NCBI RefSeq assembly: GCF_022059845.1
Contig: NZ_CP091851.1
Span: 2,170,001 to 2,234,000 of the forward strand
From: Terrirubrum flagellatum
Lineage (GTDB): Bacteria; Pseudomonadota; Alphaproteobacteria; Rhizobiales; Beijerinckiaceae
DNA length: 64,000 nt
Direction of reading: 5' to 3'
Shown piece by piece: positions 31,258 to 40,223 of this stretch. Below the pieces are notes generated by a model that worked only from the letters and a program-made list of their open reading frames with translations, had not been told where the DNA came from and ran no database searches. Each line of letters begins with the position of its first letter. Within the stretch, counting starts at the first letter, position 1. A program made the position numbers and the translations under genes.

Positions 31258-32475
31258 TCAGCGCGTGGCGCGGGCTGCGGCTACCGCGCCAGGCGCCACC
31301 GGCGAGCCCGAATTGCCCCAGCTGTTCCTGACATAGGTCAAGACCGCCGCCACCTGCGCATCATTGAGACGCCAACTGAGCGATGGCATCGCCGGCGTCG
31401 TTGGCTTTGTCGCGGTATGCACGCCCTGCGAGCCCTGCAACACGACGCGGATCAGCGTCGAGGGATCGACGGATTGCACGATTCCGCTGCCAGCCAGCGC
31501 CGGAAACAGGCTTGGCGCGCCCGATCCGCCGTCCGTGTGACAGCCGGCGCAGCTATCCTTGTAGATCGCGCGTCCCGCGACCAGCCGCGCATCATCAGGC
31601 GCAAGCGGCGTGGGCGCGACTGATTCCGCCGGCTTCAGGCTCTTGAGATAGGCGGCGATCGCCTTGAGATCGGGATCACTCATGTGCGACGTGGAATTCG
31701 CCACCGCCTCGGCCATGGGGCCGGATGCGATGGTGCGGCCATTCGTCCCGGTCTTGAGATAGGCGACGATGTCATCGTCCGACCAGGCGCCAATCCCCTT
31801 GCGCGCATCCGCCGTGATGTTCGGCGCGAACCAGCCCTGAATGACAGAGCCTTCGAGATAGTTGTTCGCTTTCTCCGCGCCCATGATGGTCTTCGGCGTG
31901 TGGCAGGCGCCGCAATGGCCGAGCGCGTCGACGAGATAGCGGCCGCGATTCCACTCCGGTGTCTTCGACGCATCAGGCTCTATCCGGCCCGGCGTGAAAT
32001 TCCAGAGATTCCACACCGCCATATTGAAGCGCCAGCTTATCGGGAACGGCAGTTGATTGACGTCGATCTTCTTCGATGCCGGCTCGATCGTGTTGAGATA
32101 GGCGCGGATGGCGAGCGCGTCGCGCACGGAGAGTTTCGTATAGGAGGGATAGGGCATCGCGGGGAACAGGCGCTTGCCGCCCCTGCCGCGCCCGTCATGC
32201 AACGCGCCGATGAATTCCGCGTCGGTCCATGAGCCGATGCCCGTATCCTTGTCGGGCGTGATGTTCGGCGTGACGATGACGCCGAACGGAGTCTCCAGCG
32301 GCAGGCCGCCGGAGAAAGGCGCGCCGCGCGGCGCGGTGTGACAGGCAACGCAATCGGCGGCGGTCGCGAGATAGCGGCCGCGCTGCACGAGCTCGAACGA
32401 CTGATCGTCGGCCGCGCGGACGCTTCCCGCACCAGCCGCAATCGCGAAAAGCGCTGTGGCGAAAAGCTTTCTCAT
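31258..32475 (-). CDS. Triheme cytochrome c subunit of membrane-bound sugar/alcohol dehydrogenase
   Basis: A 405-residue exported cytochrome c with a signal peptide (residues 1-21) and three heme-binding motifs: CVACH 42-46, CGACH 188-192 and CAGCH 309-313. Each lies in a mono-heme domain, with distal methionine candidates downstream. This is the electron-acceptor subunit that passes electrons from the FAD subunit to quinone. Its ATG overlaps the stop of the GMC gene (ATGA). With the two upstream genes it forms the gluconate/alcohol-type dehydrogenase complex on the periplasmic face of the inner membrane. Confidence 0.93.
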   Translation of the reverse strand: MRKLFATALFAIAAGAGSVRAADDQSFELVQRGRYLATAADCVACHTAPRGAPFSGGLPLETPFGVIVTPNITPDKDTGIGSWTDAEFIGALHDGRGRGGKRLFPAMPYPSYTKLSVRDALAIRAYLNTIEPASKKIDVNQLPFPISWRFNMAVWNLWNFTPGRIEPDASKTPEWNRGRYLVDALGHCGACHTPKTIMGAEKANNYLEGSVIQGWFAPNITADARKGIGAWSDDDIVAYLKTGTNGRTIASGPMAEAVANSTSHMSDPDLKAIAAYLKSLKPAESVAPTPLAPDDARLVAGRAIYKDSCAGCHTDGGSGAPSLFPALAGSGIVQSVDPSTLIRVVLQGSQGVHTATKPTTPAMPSLSWRLNDAQVAAVLTYVRNSWGNSGSPVAPGAVAAARATR

Positions 32476-34232
32476 TGCAGCGCTCCGGGCGCCTTGAGAT
32501 ATTTCTGGCGGATCGCGTCCGCGGCCCAGAAAGCCAGCGCGCCGACCGTGCCGGTCGGATTGTAGCCGGCGTTCTGCGGGAACGCCGACGCGCCGATCAC
32601 GAACACGTTCGGCACATCCCAGCTCTGCTGATATTTGTTGAGCGCGCTCGTTTTGGGATCGGCGCCCACGATCGCGCCGCCGGTGTTGTGCGTGCTCTGG
32701 TAAGGCACGACGCTGTAAGGCTTGCGGCGCGGGGCCATCACATATTGCCTGGGCTTCAGCGCCTTGGCGATATTCTCCATCTTGCCCAGCACATAATTCG
32801 ACATGCGGATGTCATTATCGGGAAAGTCGTAGGTCATGCGCAGCAGCGGCCGGCCAAGGCGATCGGTGTATTCCGGATCAAGATCGAGATAGTTGCCGCG
32901 CGTCGCGTAGCTCGACCCCTGAGATGAGAATGAGAAGCTGCGCTGATAATTCTCCTTGGTCGCCTTCTTCCATTGCGTCCCCCAGCGCGGCGTGCCCGGA
33001 GGCGTTGGGCGGAAGGAGATCGGGCGGCCATTGGTCGGAATGCAGTTTATGCCTGCGCCGCCGACGAAATCGAGCCCGGCGTGATCGAAATTGTCGCCGT
33101 TGAAATCGTCCGCCGTCTGACCGAGCGCGCCGGCGGCGATGAAGGGATTGAAGGTCTTGTCCTCGAAGAAGAGCTGGATGCCGGCGTTGGTCTGGTAGGC
33201 GTAATTGCGGCCGACAGTCCCCTCGCCGCTCGCGGGATCATAGGGCTTGCCGATGCCCGACAGCAGCATCAGCCTGACATTGTGCAGGCCATACGCGCAC
33301 AGCAGCACGAGATCGGCAGGCTGCTCCCATTCCTCGCCGCTTGAATCGACATAGACGACGCCGGTGGCGCGCTTGCCCGTGGGATCGAGCGTGACCTTCA
33401 TCACTTCGCAATCGGTGCGCGCCTCGAAATTCGACTTGCGCATGAGCACGGGAAGAATCGTCGTCTGCGCGCTCGACTTCGAATAATTCGCGCAGCCGAA
33501 GCGCTCGCAGAATCCGCAGAAGGTGCATTGCCCCATGGCGACGCCGAGCGGATTGACGTAAGCGGCCGACAAATTCGCCGACGGCGTCGGAAAGGGATGA
33601 TAGCCGACCGAGCGCGCCGCTTCCGCAAACATGGTCGGCGCATAGGTCATCGTCATCGGCGGCAGGGGATATTCGCGCTTGCGCGCTCCCTCGAACGGAT
33701 TGCCGCCGGCCTGGATATTTCCGTTGAGATTGCCGGCCTTGCCCGAGATGCCGCAGAGATATTCGAAGCGATCATAAAAGGGCTCAAGCTCGTCGTAGCT
33801 CAGACCCCAATCCTGGATCGTCAATTCTTCAGGCGTGAAGGACGCGCCATAGCGCTGCGCGAGATGGCTCTTCAGATTGAAATCGGTCGGGTTGAAGCGC
33901 CAGGTATGGCCGTTCCAGTGAACGCCGGCGCCGCCGACGCCATTGCCCGGCAGAAACGAGCCGAATTGTCGCATCGGCAGCGCGCGTTGCGACGTGTTGT
34001 TGCGGAATGTCAGCGTCTCCTGCGCGGGCCGCAGGAACAGATCGAGCCTGAGCGCGTAGCGCAATTCGTCCTGGGCGTAGCCGATATTGAAGTCGGTCGC
34101 GGTGTCGCGCCAGGGACCGCGCTCGATCGCGACGACATCGAGACCTTCGTCGGTCAATTCCTGCGCGAGGATTGCGCCGGTCCAGCCGAAACCAACAATG
34201 ACGACGTCGCGCCTGGGAAGCTTCTTCGCCAT
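32472..34232 (-). CDS. GMC-family FAD oxidoreductase, large subunit of gluconate 2-dehydrogenase-type complex
   Basis: A 586-residue flavoprotein. The N-terminal dinucleotide fold is VVIVGFGWTGAILAQELTD (GxGxxG) with the acidic end VVAIERG. GNGVGGAGVHWNGHTWRF is the GMC FAD-binding signature. Cysteines in CTFCGFCERFGC may hold a cluster or disulfide as in related dehydrogenases. The C-terminal active site has the HNTGGAIVG histidine and the terminal NPTGTVGALAFWAAD. It oxidises a sugar acid or polyol; the substrate is not fixed by sequence. It begins right after the stop of subunit 3 with no gap. Confidence 0.93.
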   Translation of the reverse strand: MAKKLPRRDVVIVGFGWTGAILAQELTDEGLDVVAIERGPWRDTATDFNIGYAQDELRYALRLDLFLRPAQETLTFRNNTSQRALPMRQFGSFLPGNGVGGAGVHWNGHTWRFNPTDFNLKSHLAQRYGASFTPEELTIQDWGLSYDELEPFYDRFEYLCGISGKAGNLNGNIQAGGNPFEGARKREYPLPPMTMTYAPTMFAEAARSVGYHPFPTPSANLSAAYVNPLGVAMGQCTFCGFCERFGCANYSKSSAQTTILPVLMRKSNFEARTDCEVMKVTLDPTGKRATGVVYVDSSGEEWEQPADLVLLCAYGLHNVRLMLLSGIGKPYDPASGEGTVGRNYAYQTNAGIQLFFEDKTFNPFIAAGALGQTADDFNGDNFDHAGLDFVGGAGINCIPTNGRPISFRPTPPGTPRWGTQWKKATKENYQRSFSFSSQGSSYATRGNYLDLDPEYTDRLGRPLLRMTYDFPDNDIRMSNYVLGKMENIAKALKPRQYVMAPRRKPYSVVPYQSTHNTGGAIVGADPKTSALNKYQQSWDVPNVFVIGASAFPQNAGYNPTGTVGALAFWAADAIRQKYLKAPGALQ

Positions 34233-34985
34233 CTATTTCACCATCGACCATTCGCTGCGGCCCATGATCGAGACCGGCGGCAACGGATAGGGCTGATTGT
34301 GCTTCGCGACGTGATCGCGATAGTCGTAACGCGCGCCGGGGAAGCCAACGAGCTTCCATCCCGCCATGTCGCGATTGCCGCCATAGAGCGGATCGGCGAA
34401 GAATCCTTCCATCGTGTTCTGCAGGAGCAGCTCGAAGAACGTCTTGCCGTCGGCGTTCGCGAGTTTCAGCTCGTTCTTGTCGAGCGATGTCAGAACCGCA
34501 TCCTGCTCCACCAATTGCAGCGCCTGGAAAGGCTTGCCGCCGTAGTTTGATTTGCAATGCGCGTCGATCGCCGCAAGCGCCGCGCGATAGATCGCGGTCG
34601 GCGTCAGCGGCGACTGGGCGCCTTGCGACGGCGTTCCCGCGACGAAAGGCGGACGCATGTAAAGACGCGAGGAATCGCCGAAGAAGCCGGCGAGTTGCCT
34701 GTCGATGAAGACCGCGCAGCCCGCCTCCCTGCCGCCGACGCCGAGATCGTCGGCGGGAATGAGCCGGTCGACCATCGACTCGATCGCCGTAGCCTCGTCA
34801 TAGGTGAAGAACAACCATGGACCAGGCCGCGCCGGCGTCGGCGGCTCCGCGGCGTAAGCCCTCCATGGCAATTCGCCGCCGCGGATCGTGCGCGCATCGA
34901 CCCTGCAATTTCCGGCAAAGGCGATGGCGGCGGTGGTCGCAAGAAATCGGCGTCGCGATTGCGACGACGTCAGCCAATTCGCCAT
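34233..34985 (-). CDS. Gluconate 2-dehydrogenase subunit 3 family protein (Tat-exported)
   Basis: A 250-residue small subunit. The N-terminus SQSRRRFLATTAAIAFAG is a twin-arginine signal, which carries the folded FAD subunit out with it. The body has FFTYDEATAIESMVDRLIPADD, the subunit 3 hallmark, and TMEGFFADPLYGGNRDMAGW near the C-terminus. ATG 34985 is preferred to the TTG at 35030. First gene of the three-gene dehydrogenase operon. Confidence 0.92.
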   Translation of the reverse strand: MANWLTSSQSRRRFLATTAAIAFAGNCRVDARTIRGGELPWRAYAAEPPTPARPGPWLFFTYDEATAIESMVDRLIPADDLGVGGREAGCAVFIDRQLAGFFGDSSRLYMRPPFVAGTPSQGAQSPLTPTAIYRAALAAIDAHCKSNYGGKPFQALQLVEQDAVLTSLDKNELKLANADGKTFFELLLQNTMEGFFADPLYGGNRDMAGWKLVGFPGARYDYRDHVAKHNQPYPLPPVSIMGRSEWSMVK

Positions 34986-35254
34986 GGGAGCGCCTTGAGC
35001 AGCAGGCCGGACGGCCTTGAGATGACGCAACGCTAGATTTGAATTGGTTCAAGTCAATGATTGCAGGGGATAGGCGCCATGCATCCGACGCGAAGAAAGT
35101 TGCCAAAAGCCGGGGAATGCGCGCGTCATGAGCATGCATGCCAACAATCCTTCATTAACGAAATTGATGCAGCGCAGCACTCGTTTCCGCCCACTTTGCG
35201 AGACATTTACCCTGTTCAACTATTGAGCAGGCAGGAAATCGATCGAACTCCGCA

Positions 35255-35863
35255 GTGGCTCTTGTCCGTCCGCCATCGCCGCAAGGCGCCAGAGAGAAGC
35301 GCTCTCACAAGAGAGCGCCGGTCGATGTCGCGGGCCGCTACATGCTGGAGGGCGGACAGGAGTTTCCCTGCGTCGCAGTGGATCTTTCGGCGAGCGGCCT
35401 GAGGCTCAAAGCCGAGAAGGCCGGCTATCTCGGTTCGCGCGTCGTGGTGTATCTCGACAAGTTCGGCAGGCTCGAAGGCAAGATCACGCGCGCGACGCCT
35501 GACGGTTTCGCGATGACGATCGAGGCCACGCAGGCGAAGCGCGAAAAGCTCGTGGCGCAACTCACCGAGCTCGCGACCCCTGCTTCAACCTCTCTCGGCG
35601 ACAAGCGTCGGCATCAGCGCATCGCGCCGGAGCAAAGGCAGACGGTCGTCACGCTGCATGACGGCAGCGCCCTGCAGGCGGAGATCATCGATCTCTCGCT
35701 GTCGGGCGTGCTGTTCTCCTGCCGTCTCGCGCTCGAACCGGGAATGACGATCACGGTCGGATCGAGATCGGCGCGGGTCGTGCGCGTGACGGCGAAGGGC
35801 GTCGCCGCGCAATTCGTGGAGCCGCTTGAGCCGGAAGAGCTCAACGCATCCACCATTCTCTAG
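35255..35863 (+). CDS. Protein with two PilZ (cyclic-di-GMP receptor) domains
   Basis: A 202-residue protein formed of two PilZ domains. Domain 1 (about residues 14-95) has the RxxxR-type KRSHKRAPV and DLSASGLRLKAE. Domain 2 (about 115-195) has DKRRHQRIAPEQ and DLSLSGVLFSC. Both keep the (D/N)xSxxG motif, and an arginine-rich switch precedes each, so both could bind c-di-GMP. The start is GTG 35255; no ATG lies upstream in frame. It is divergent from the dehydrogenase operon and followed by a formamidase gene. Tandem PilZ without an output domain suggests a protein-partner effector. Confidence 0.85.
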   Translation: MALVRPPSPQGAREKRSHKRAPVDVAGRYMLEGGQEFPCVAVDLSASGLRLKAEKAGYLGSRVVVYLDKFGRLEGKITRATPDGFAMTIEATQAKREKLVAQLTELATPASTSLGDKRRHQRIAPEQRQTVVTLHDGSALQAEIIDLSLSGVLFSCRLALEPGMTITVGSRSARVVRVTAKGVAAQFVEPLEPEELNASTIL

Positions 35864-35970
35864 TCTCTCTAGCGCCAGCGATCTTGCCGCCGACGCAGCG
35901 TCAGCCGATGATCGCGAAGCCGAAGGCGCTCCTCCAGCCACTTCCGGCGCAACGCCGGAGACCGCGACGC

Positions 35971-36906
35971 ATGGCCGAGCATCATCTGAAATCGAGCGTG
36001 GAAACCTGCCACTGGGGCTTCTTCGATGCGCGGCTGAAGCCCGTTCTCACCATCGCAAGCGGCGACATGGTCGTGATCGATACGTTGAGCGGCGGGCCGG
36101 ACGCGCTGCCGCCGCCGCCCTTCCACATTCCGCCGGAGATCAGGGACGTCCACGAACGGGTGGAGCGCGCGCTCCCCGGACATATCCTCACCGGCCCCGT
36201 GGCGATCGAAGGCGCCGAGCCCGGCGACATGCTGGAAATCCATATCCGGGATGTCAGCCTGCGCACGGACTGGGGCTACAATGTCATCAAGCCTCTCTCG
36301 GGAACGCTGCCGGACGATTTCCACGAGTCGCGCCTGATCCATATCCCTCTCGACGCAGCGCGGAATGTCGGGCGCATGCCTTGGGGCCTCGAACTCCCGC
36401 TGCGCCCGTTCTTCGGCGTGATGGGAGTCGCGCCGCCCGCGAGCTGGGGCCGCATCAGCTCGCTCATCCCCCGCGCCCATGGCGGCAATCTCGACAACAA
36501 GGAACTGATCCCGGGCGCGACCCTGCTTCTTCCGGTTCATGTTCCCGGCGCGCTGTTCTCCTGCGGCGACGGTCATGGCGCCCAAGGCGACGGCGAGGTC
36601 TGCATCACCGCGATCGAGACGGCGCTGACAGGCGTGTTCGAATTCCGGCTGCACAAGAAGGCGGGGCTCGCCTATCCCCGCGCGGAGACGCCTGATCATT
36701 TCATCACGATGGGGATGGACCCCGATCTCGATCAATGCGTCGTGAAGGCGCTGCGCGACATGATCGTGTTGATCACCTCGCGCACAAAATTATCACGCGA
36801 GGACGCCTATACGCTCTGCAGCCTCGCGGCTGATCTCAGGATCACGCAGACCGTCAACGGATCGAAGGGCGTCCACTGCATGCTGGCGAAATCGCTGCTG
36901 CAGTAG
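35971..36906 (+). CDS. Acetamidase/formamidase family protein
   Basis: A 311-residue FmdA/AmdA-type amidohydrolase that releases ammonia from short amides. It has the family blocks IASGDMVVIDTLSGGP, LTGPVAIEGAEPGDMLEIHI, RPFFGVMGVAPP, IPRAHGGNLDNKELIPGATL and LFSCGDGHGAQGDGEVC, the last with the conserved acidic and histidine residues near the metal site. Start ATG 35971 follows CCGGAGACC; the longer frame from 35884 is rejected. Monocistronic by appearance, convergent with the ferredoxin reductase gene. Confidence 0.92.
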   Translation: MAEHHLKSSVETCHWGFFDARLKPVLTIASGDMVVIDTLSGGPDALPPPPFHIPPEIRDVHERVERALPGHILTGPVAIEGAEPGDMLEIHIRDVSLRTDWGYNVIKPLSGTLPDDFHESRLIHIPLDAARNVGRMPWGLELPLRPFFGVMGVAPPASWGRISSLIPRAHGGNLDNKELIPGATLLLPVHVPGALFSCGDGHGAQGDGEVCITAIETALTGVFEFRLHKKAGLAYPRAETPDHFITMGMDPDLDQCVVKALRDMIVLITSRTKLSREDAYTLCSLAADLRITQTVNGSKGVHCMLAKSLLQ

Positions 36907-36915
36907 AGCGAGTGT

Positions 36916-37689
36916 TCACTTCTCGACGAAGGCCTTCTCGATCACGAACTCGCCGGCGTTGACGTGCGAGCCTTCCTTGCAGCCGGCGTCGGCGAGGATG
37001 ACGCGCATGTCCTGCAGAAGCTGCGGGCTGCCGCAAAGCATCATGCGATCAACCGCCTTGTCGAGCGGCGGCAGGCCGATGTCGGAGAACAACTTGCCCG
37101 ACGTGATGAGGTCGGTGATGCGGCCGCGATTGCGGAACGGCTCGCGCGTCACCGTGGGATAATAGATCAGCTGCTGCGAGATATATTCGCCGATCAGCTC
37201 GTCCTTCGGCAGTTGCTCCGTGATGCGTTCGCCATAGGCGAGTTCCGACACCTGGCGGCAGCCATGGACGAGGATCACCTTCTCGAAGCGCTCATAGGTC
37301 GCGGGATCGCGGATGATCGCCATGAAGGGCGCGAGGCCGGTGCCGGTGCCGACGAGATAAAGGTGCTTGCCCGGCAGCAGATTGTCGAGAAGCAGCGTGC
37401 CGGTCGCCTTGCGGCCGACGAGGATCTGGTCGCCGACATTGATGTGCTGGAGGCGCGAGGTCAGCGGGCCGTCCTGCACCTTGATCGACAGGAATTCGAG
37501 CTTGTCGTCATAATTCGTGCTGACCATGCTGTAGGCGCGCATCAGCGGCCGCCCCTCGACCTGAAGGCCGATCATGGCGAACTGGCCGTTCTCGAACCGG
37601 AAGGATGGGTCGCGCGTCGTCGTGAAGCTGAACAGCGTATCGGTCCAGTGATGGACGCTGAGAACGCTTTCCTGATTGAAATTGCTCAT
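36916..37689 (-). CDS. fpr: Ferredoxin-NADP reductase
   Basis: A 257-residue flavoprotein of the bacterial subclass that moves electrons between NADPH and ferredoxin or flavodoxin. FAD binding is by RAYSMVST and the phosphate loop GPLTSRLQHI; NADP binding is by VGTGTGLAPFMAIIRDP and LVHGCRQVSELAY. The C-terminus GEFVIEKAFVEK is typical of the subclass in Alphaproteobacteria. It serves redox supply or oxidative-stress response. Monocistronic; no ferredoxin gene adjoins. Confidence 0.95.
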   Translation of the reverse strand: MSNFNQESVLSVHHWTDTLFSFTTTRDPSFRFENGQFAMIGLQVEGRPLMRAYSMVSTNYDDKLEFLSIKVQDGPLTSRLQHINVGDQILVGRKATGTLLLDNLLPGKHLYLVGTGTGLAPFMAIIRDPATYERFEKVILVHGCRQVSELAYGERITEQLPKDELIGEYISQQLIYYPTVTREPFRNRGRITDLITSGKLFSDIGLPPLDKAVDRMMLCGSPQLLQDMRVILADAGCKEGSHVNAGEFVIEKAFVEK

Positions 37690-37880
37690 CTTTCAGCTTT
37701 CCCACGACCTAACGCGATCTCGACGGCGCTTGAAGTCCGGCCGCGCGCCGTCGTCAGCCGGCGGCGCTTTTACCCGATCTCTTGTGCAACGCCAAACAAA
37801 AGCGGCCGGCAACCGCCGCCAATCAGATATGCGCGGCGGCCGCCTTGCGCGAGCTCCTGAAGATTTCGGGAGCCGCCGCC

Positions 37881-38876
37881 TCACGGTCCGGCGAATGGCT
37901 GGCGAGGCGCGATCGGCCGGCCGTCGGGCTCGGCCGTCCTGAAATGGCTGGGCGCGACCCCAATGATCCGCTTGAAGGCCCGGCTGAAAGCGGCCTCGGA
38001 CTCATATCCCAGGCGGCGCGCCACGACCGCGATCCTCATCCTGTCGCGCACGAGCCATTGCCGCGCGAGCCGCATCCGGACCTCGGCGACATAACGGGCC
38101 GGCGTCTCGCCGACGACGCTCGCGAACCGTTCCGCGAAAGCCGAGCGCGAGGCGCCCATCACCTTCGCCAGCGCATCGACCGTCCAGTCTTCCTCGGGGT
38201 TCAAATGGATGGCCGCCAGCACGCGACCAAGGCCGGGATCGCGCGCCGCCGCGATCCAGCCCTGCGCGTCGCCGCAACCGCGCTCGACCCATGAGCGGAT
38301 CAGGCTCGCCGCGACGACATCGGCGAGACGCGCGACGATGCCGCCGGCGCCGACGCGATCGAGCGCGACTTCACAGGCCATCGTCGTCAACAGGTCCGGA
38401 ATGCGCGGCTCGTTCGCTGCAAGCTCATGAACCTGCATCAGCTCCGGCATCATGCGCAGGAGCGGATGGGAATGATCGACGTTGAAGGTCATGCTGCCGC
38501 TGAAGAGCAGACTCGCATTGCAGTCTTCGCCGCCGCAGGTCTCGAACACGTCGCCGCAGACCTTCTGGAATGAGCAGCTCTCGAGCGGCGCCAACGGCGC
38601 CTCGCGATCGCTCGCCAGCGCGTGCTCCGATCCGCGCGGCAGCAGCACGGCGTCGCCCTGCCGGAGTTCGATCCACTCCTTCTCAGGCGTCAGGAGCCAG
38701 CAGTCGCGCCGCGCCGCGAAGTGGAAGCGCGCCGTTTCCTGCGCCGGAAAACGCAGGCCCCAGGGCTCCGCCATCTGGAAGCGCCGGTAGTCGACGCCGT
38801 CGAGCCGCAGACCCCGGAGCATGTCGGTCAGCGGGTCGCGCGACGACGGGGAAATTCTGGACGAATGATCATGCAT
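37881..38876 (-). CDS. AraC family transcriptional regulator with cupin domain
   Basis: A 331-residue regulator. Residues 20-200 form a cupin-6 type sensor with RFHFAARRDCWLLTPE and LRQGDAVLLPRGSEHAL. The C-terminal AraC HTH pair occupies about 225-320: LAKVMGASRSAFAERFASVV (helix-turn-helix 1) and ARRLGYESEAAFSRAFKRII (helix-turn-helix 2). ATG 38876 is chosen; the frame stays open far into the antisense of the MFS gene. It is divergent from the MFS exporter 38946, with only 69 bp between, so it very likely controls that exporter. This cupin-AraC/MFS pairing is common. Confidence 0.92.
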   Translation of the reverse strand: MHDHSSRISPSSRDPLTDMLRGLRLDGVDYRRFQMAEPWGLRFPAQETARFHFAARRDCWLLTPEKEWIELRQGDAVLLPRGSEHALASDREAPLAPLESCSFQKVCGDVFETCGGEDCNASLLFSGSMTFNVDHSHPLLRMMPELMQVHELAANEPRIPDLLTTMACEVALDRVGAGGIVARLADVVAASLIRSWVERGCGDAQGWIAAARDPGLGRVLAAIHLNPEEDWTVDALAKVMGASRSAFAERFASVVGETPARYVAEVRMRLARQWLVRDRMRIAVVARRLGYESEAAFSRAFKRIIGVAPSHFRTAEPDGRPIAPRQPFAGP

Positions 38877-38945
38877 TGCGGGCTTTCTAGCATGGAAAGT
38901 CCGGGCTGTCAGGGCCAACTTGGCGACACCCTCCCGGAGCTTCCC

Positions 38946-40157
38946 ATGTCCGATTCCCTGTCCGCCGCCACAGCCGAAGAACTCGACGCCCCGCCCGCCG
39001 CCGAAGAACGCGAAAACCCGGCCTGGGCGGCCGTCTTCTCCCTCACGCTTGGCGTGTTCGGTCTCGTCACCGCCGAATTTCTGCCTGCGAGCCTGCTGAC
39101 CCGGATCGCCGCCGATCTCGGCGTCACCGACGGCGCCGCCGGTCAAGCGGTCACGGCGACGGCCGTGGTCGCGATGATCACGGCGCTTGCGACCGCCATC
39201 GTCACGCGCGGCGTCGACCGCCGCGTCGTGATCTGGAGCCTCACTGTGCTCCTGATCATCTCGAATCTGCTCGCCGCGACGGCGAACGGTCTGACCATGC
39301 TGCTCGCGGCGCGCGTGCTGCTCGGGATCGGCCTCGGCGGCTTCTGGTCGATGGCGGCCGCGACGGCGATGCGCCTCGTGCCTGAGCGACTGATGCCGCG
39401 CGCCATGTCGATCATCCTGACCGGCGTCTCCTTCGCGACGGTGAGCGCGGCGCCCGTCGGCGCCTATCTCGGCGATCTCGTGGGATGGCGCACCGTGTTC
39501 CTGCTTGCGGCAGGAGTCGGCGTCGGCGCGTTGTTCGTGCAGGCGGCGACGATGCCGAAGCTGCCGCCGCTCGCCTCGCCTGACATTCGCACGCTGTTCG
39601 AGTTGCTGAAGCGCCCGAGCGTGCGCATGTCGCTCATCGCCGTGATCGTCGCGGTGTCGGGCCACTTCGCCGGATTCACCTATGTCAGGCCGTTCCTCGA
39701 ACAGGCGCCGCGCTTCTCCGTCGAGGCGATCTCGCTGGTGCTGCTCGCCTATGGAATCGGCGGTTTCTTCGGCAATTTCGCCGGCGCGGCGATCGTCGAG
39801 CGCAGCGCGCAGATGGCCGTGATCCTGGGATCGCTGTTCATCGCTCTGACGGCGTTCGTGCTCGTCATGTTCGGCGGATCGGGAATCGTCACCGCCGCCG
39901 CCGTCGCGATCTGGGGTTTCGCCTTCGGCGCGCTGCCGGTGGGCTTCCAGACCTGGATCAATCGCGCTGCGCCCGATCAGGCCGAAAGCGCGGGCGGGCT
40001 TCTGGTCGCCGCGTTCCAGATCGCGATCGCGAGCGGCGCGGTGTTCGGAGGACTTCTCGTCGACGGCCTCGGCGCGCAGGGCGCGATCGGCTATTGCGCC
40101 GCGGCGACGCTCGTCGGCGCGCTGCTGGTGCAGGTGATCGGACGGCGCGTCGCCTGA
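38946..40157 (+). CDS. MFS transporter, DHA1 family (AraJ/NepI-like)
   Basis: A 403-residue 12-segment exporter. The first segment FSLTLGVFGLVTAEFLPASLL, the motif A region between helices 2 and 3 (TRGVDRRVVIWSL), LGIGLGGFWSMAAATAMRLVP and GHFAGFTYVRPFLEQ are typical of the AraJ/YdhP/NepI group, which exports sugars, purine nucleosides or drugs. An Asp/Glu-rich N-terminal tail of 25 residues precedes helix 1. The gene is divergent from its probable AraC regulator and ends before a strong terminator. Confidence 0.92.
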   Translation: MSDSLSAATAEELDAPPAAEERENPAWAAVFSLTLGVFGLVTAEFLPASLLTRIAADLGVTDGAAGQAVTATAVVAMITALATAIVTRGVDRRVVIWSLTVLLIISNLLAATANGLTMLLAARVLLGIGLGGFWSMAAATAMRLVPERLMPRAMSIILTGVSFATVSAAPVGAYLGDLVGWRTVFLLAAGVGVGALFVQAATMPKLPPLASPDIRTLFELLKRPSVRMSLIAVIVAVSGHFAGFTYVRPFLEQAPRFSVEAISLVLLAYGIGGFFGNFAGAAIVERSAQMAVILGSLFIALTAFVLVMFGGSGIVTAAAVAIWGFAFGALPVGFQTWINRAAPDQAESAGGLLVAAFQIAIASGAVFGGLLVDGLGAQGAIGYCAAATLVGALLVQVIGRRVA

Positions 40158-40173
40158 ACAATTCCATCAAACG

Positions 40174-40202
40174 AAAAAGGCGCCGCATGCGGCGCCTTTT
40201 TA
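40174..40202. terminator. Bidirectional rho-independent terminator
   Basis: Perfect palindrome GGCGCCGCATGCGGCGCC flanked by AAAAA on the left and TTTTT on the right, so it works for both the MFS gene and the convergent binding-protein gene ending at 40224. Confidence 0.92.
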
Positions 40203-40223
40203 TTTGCACAGGAGAAACGTCAC

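Noticed and set aside
37881-39665. 594-codon frame extending the AraC regulator upstream
   Set aside because: The extra 260 codons are antisense to the MFS gene and low-complexity (His/Arg/Glu); the cupin fold begins only after ATG 38876.
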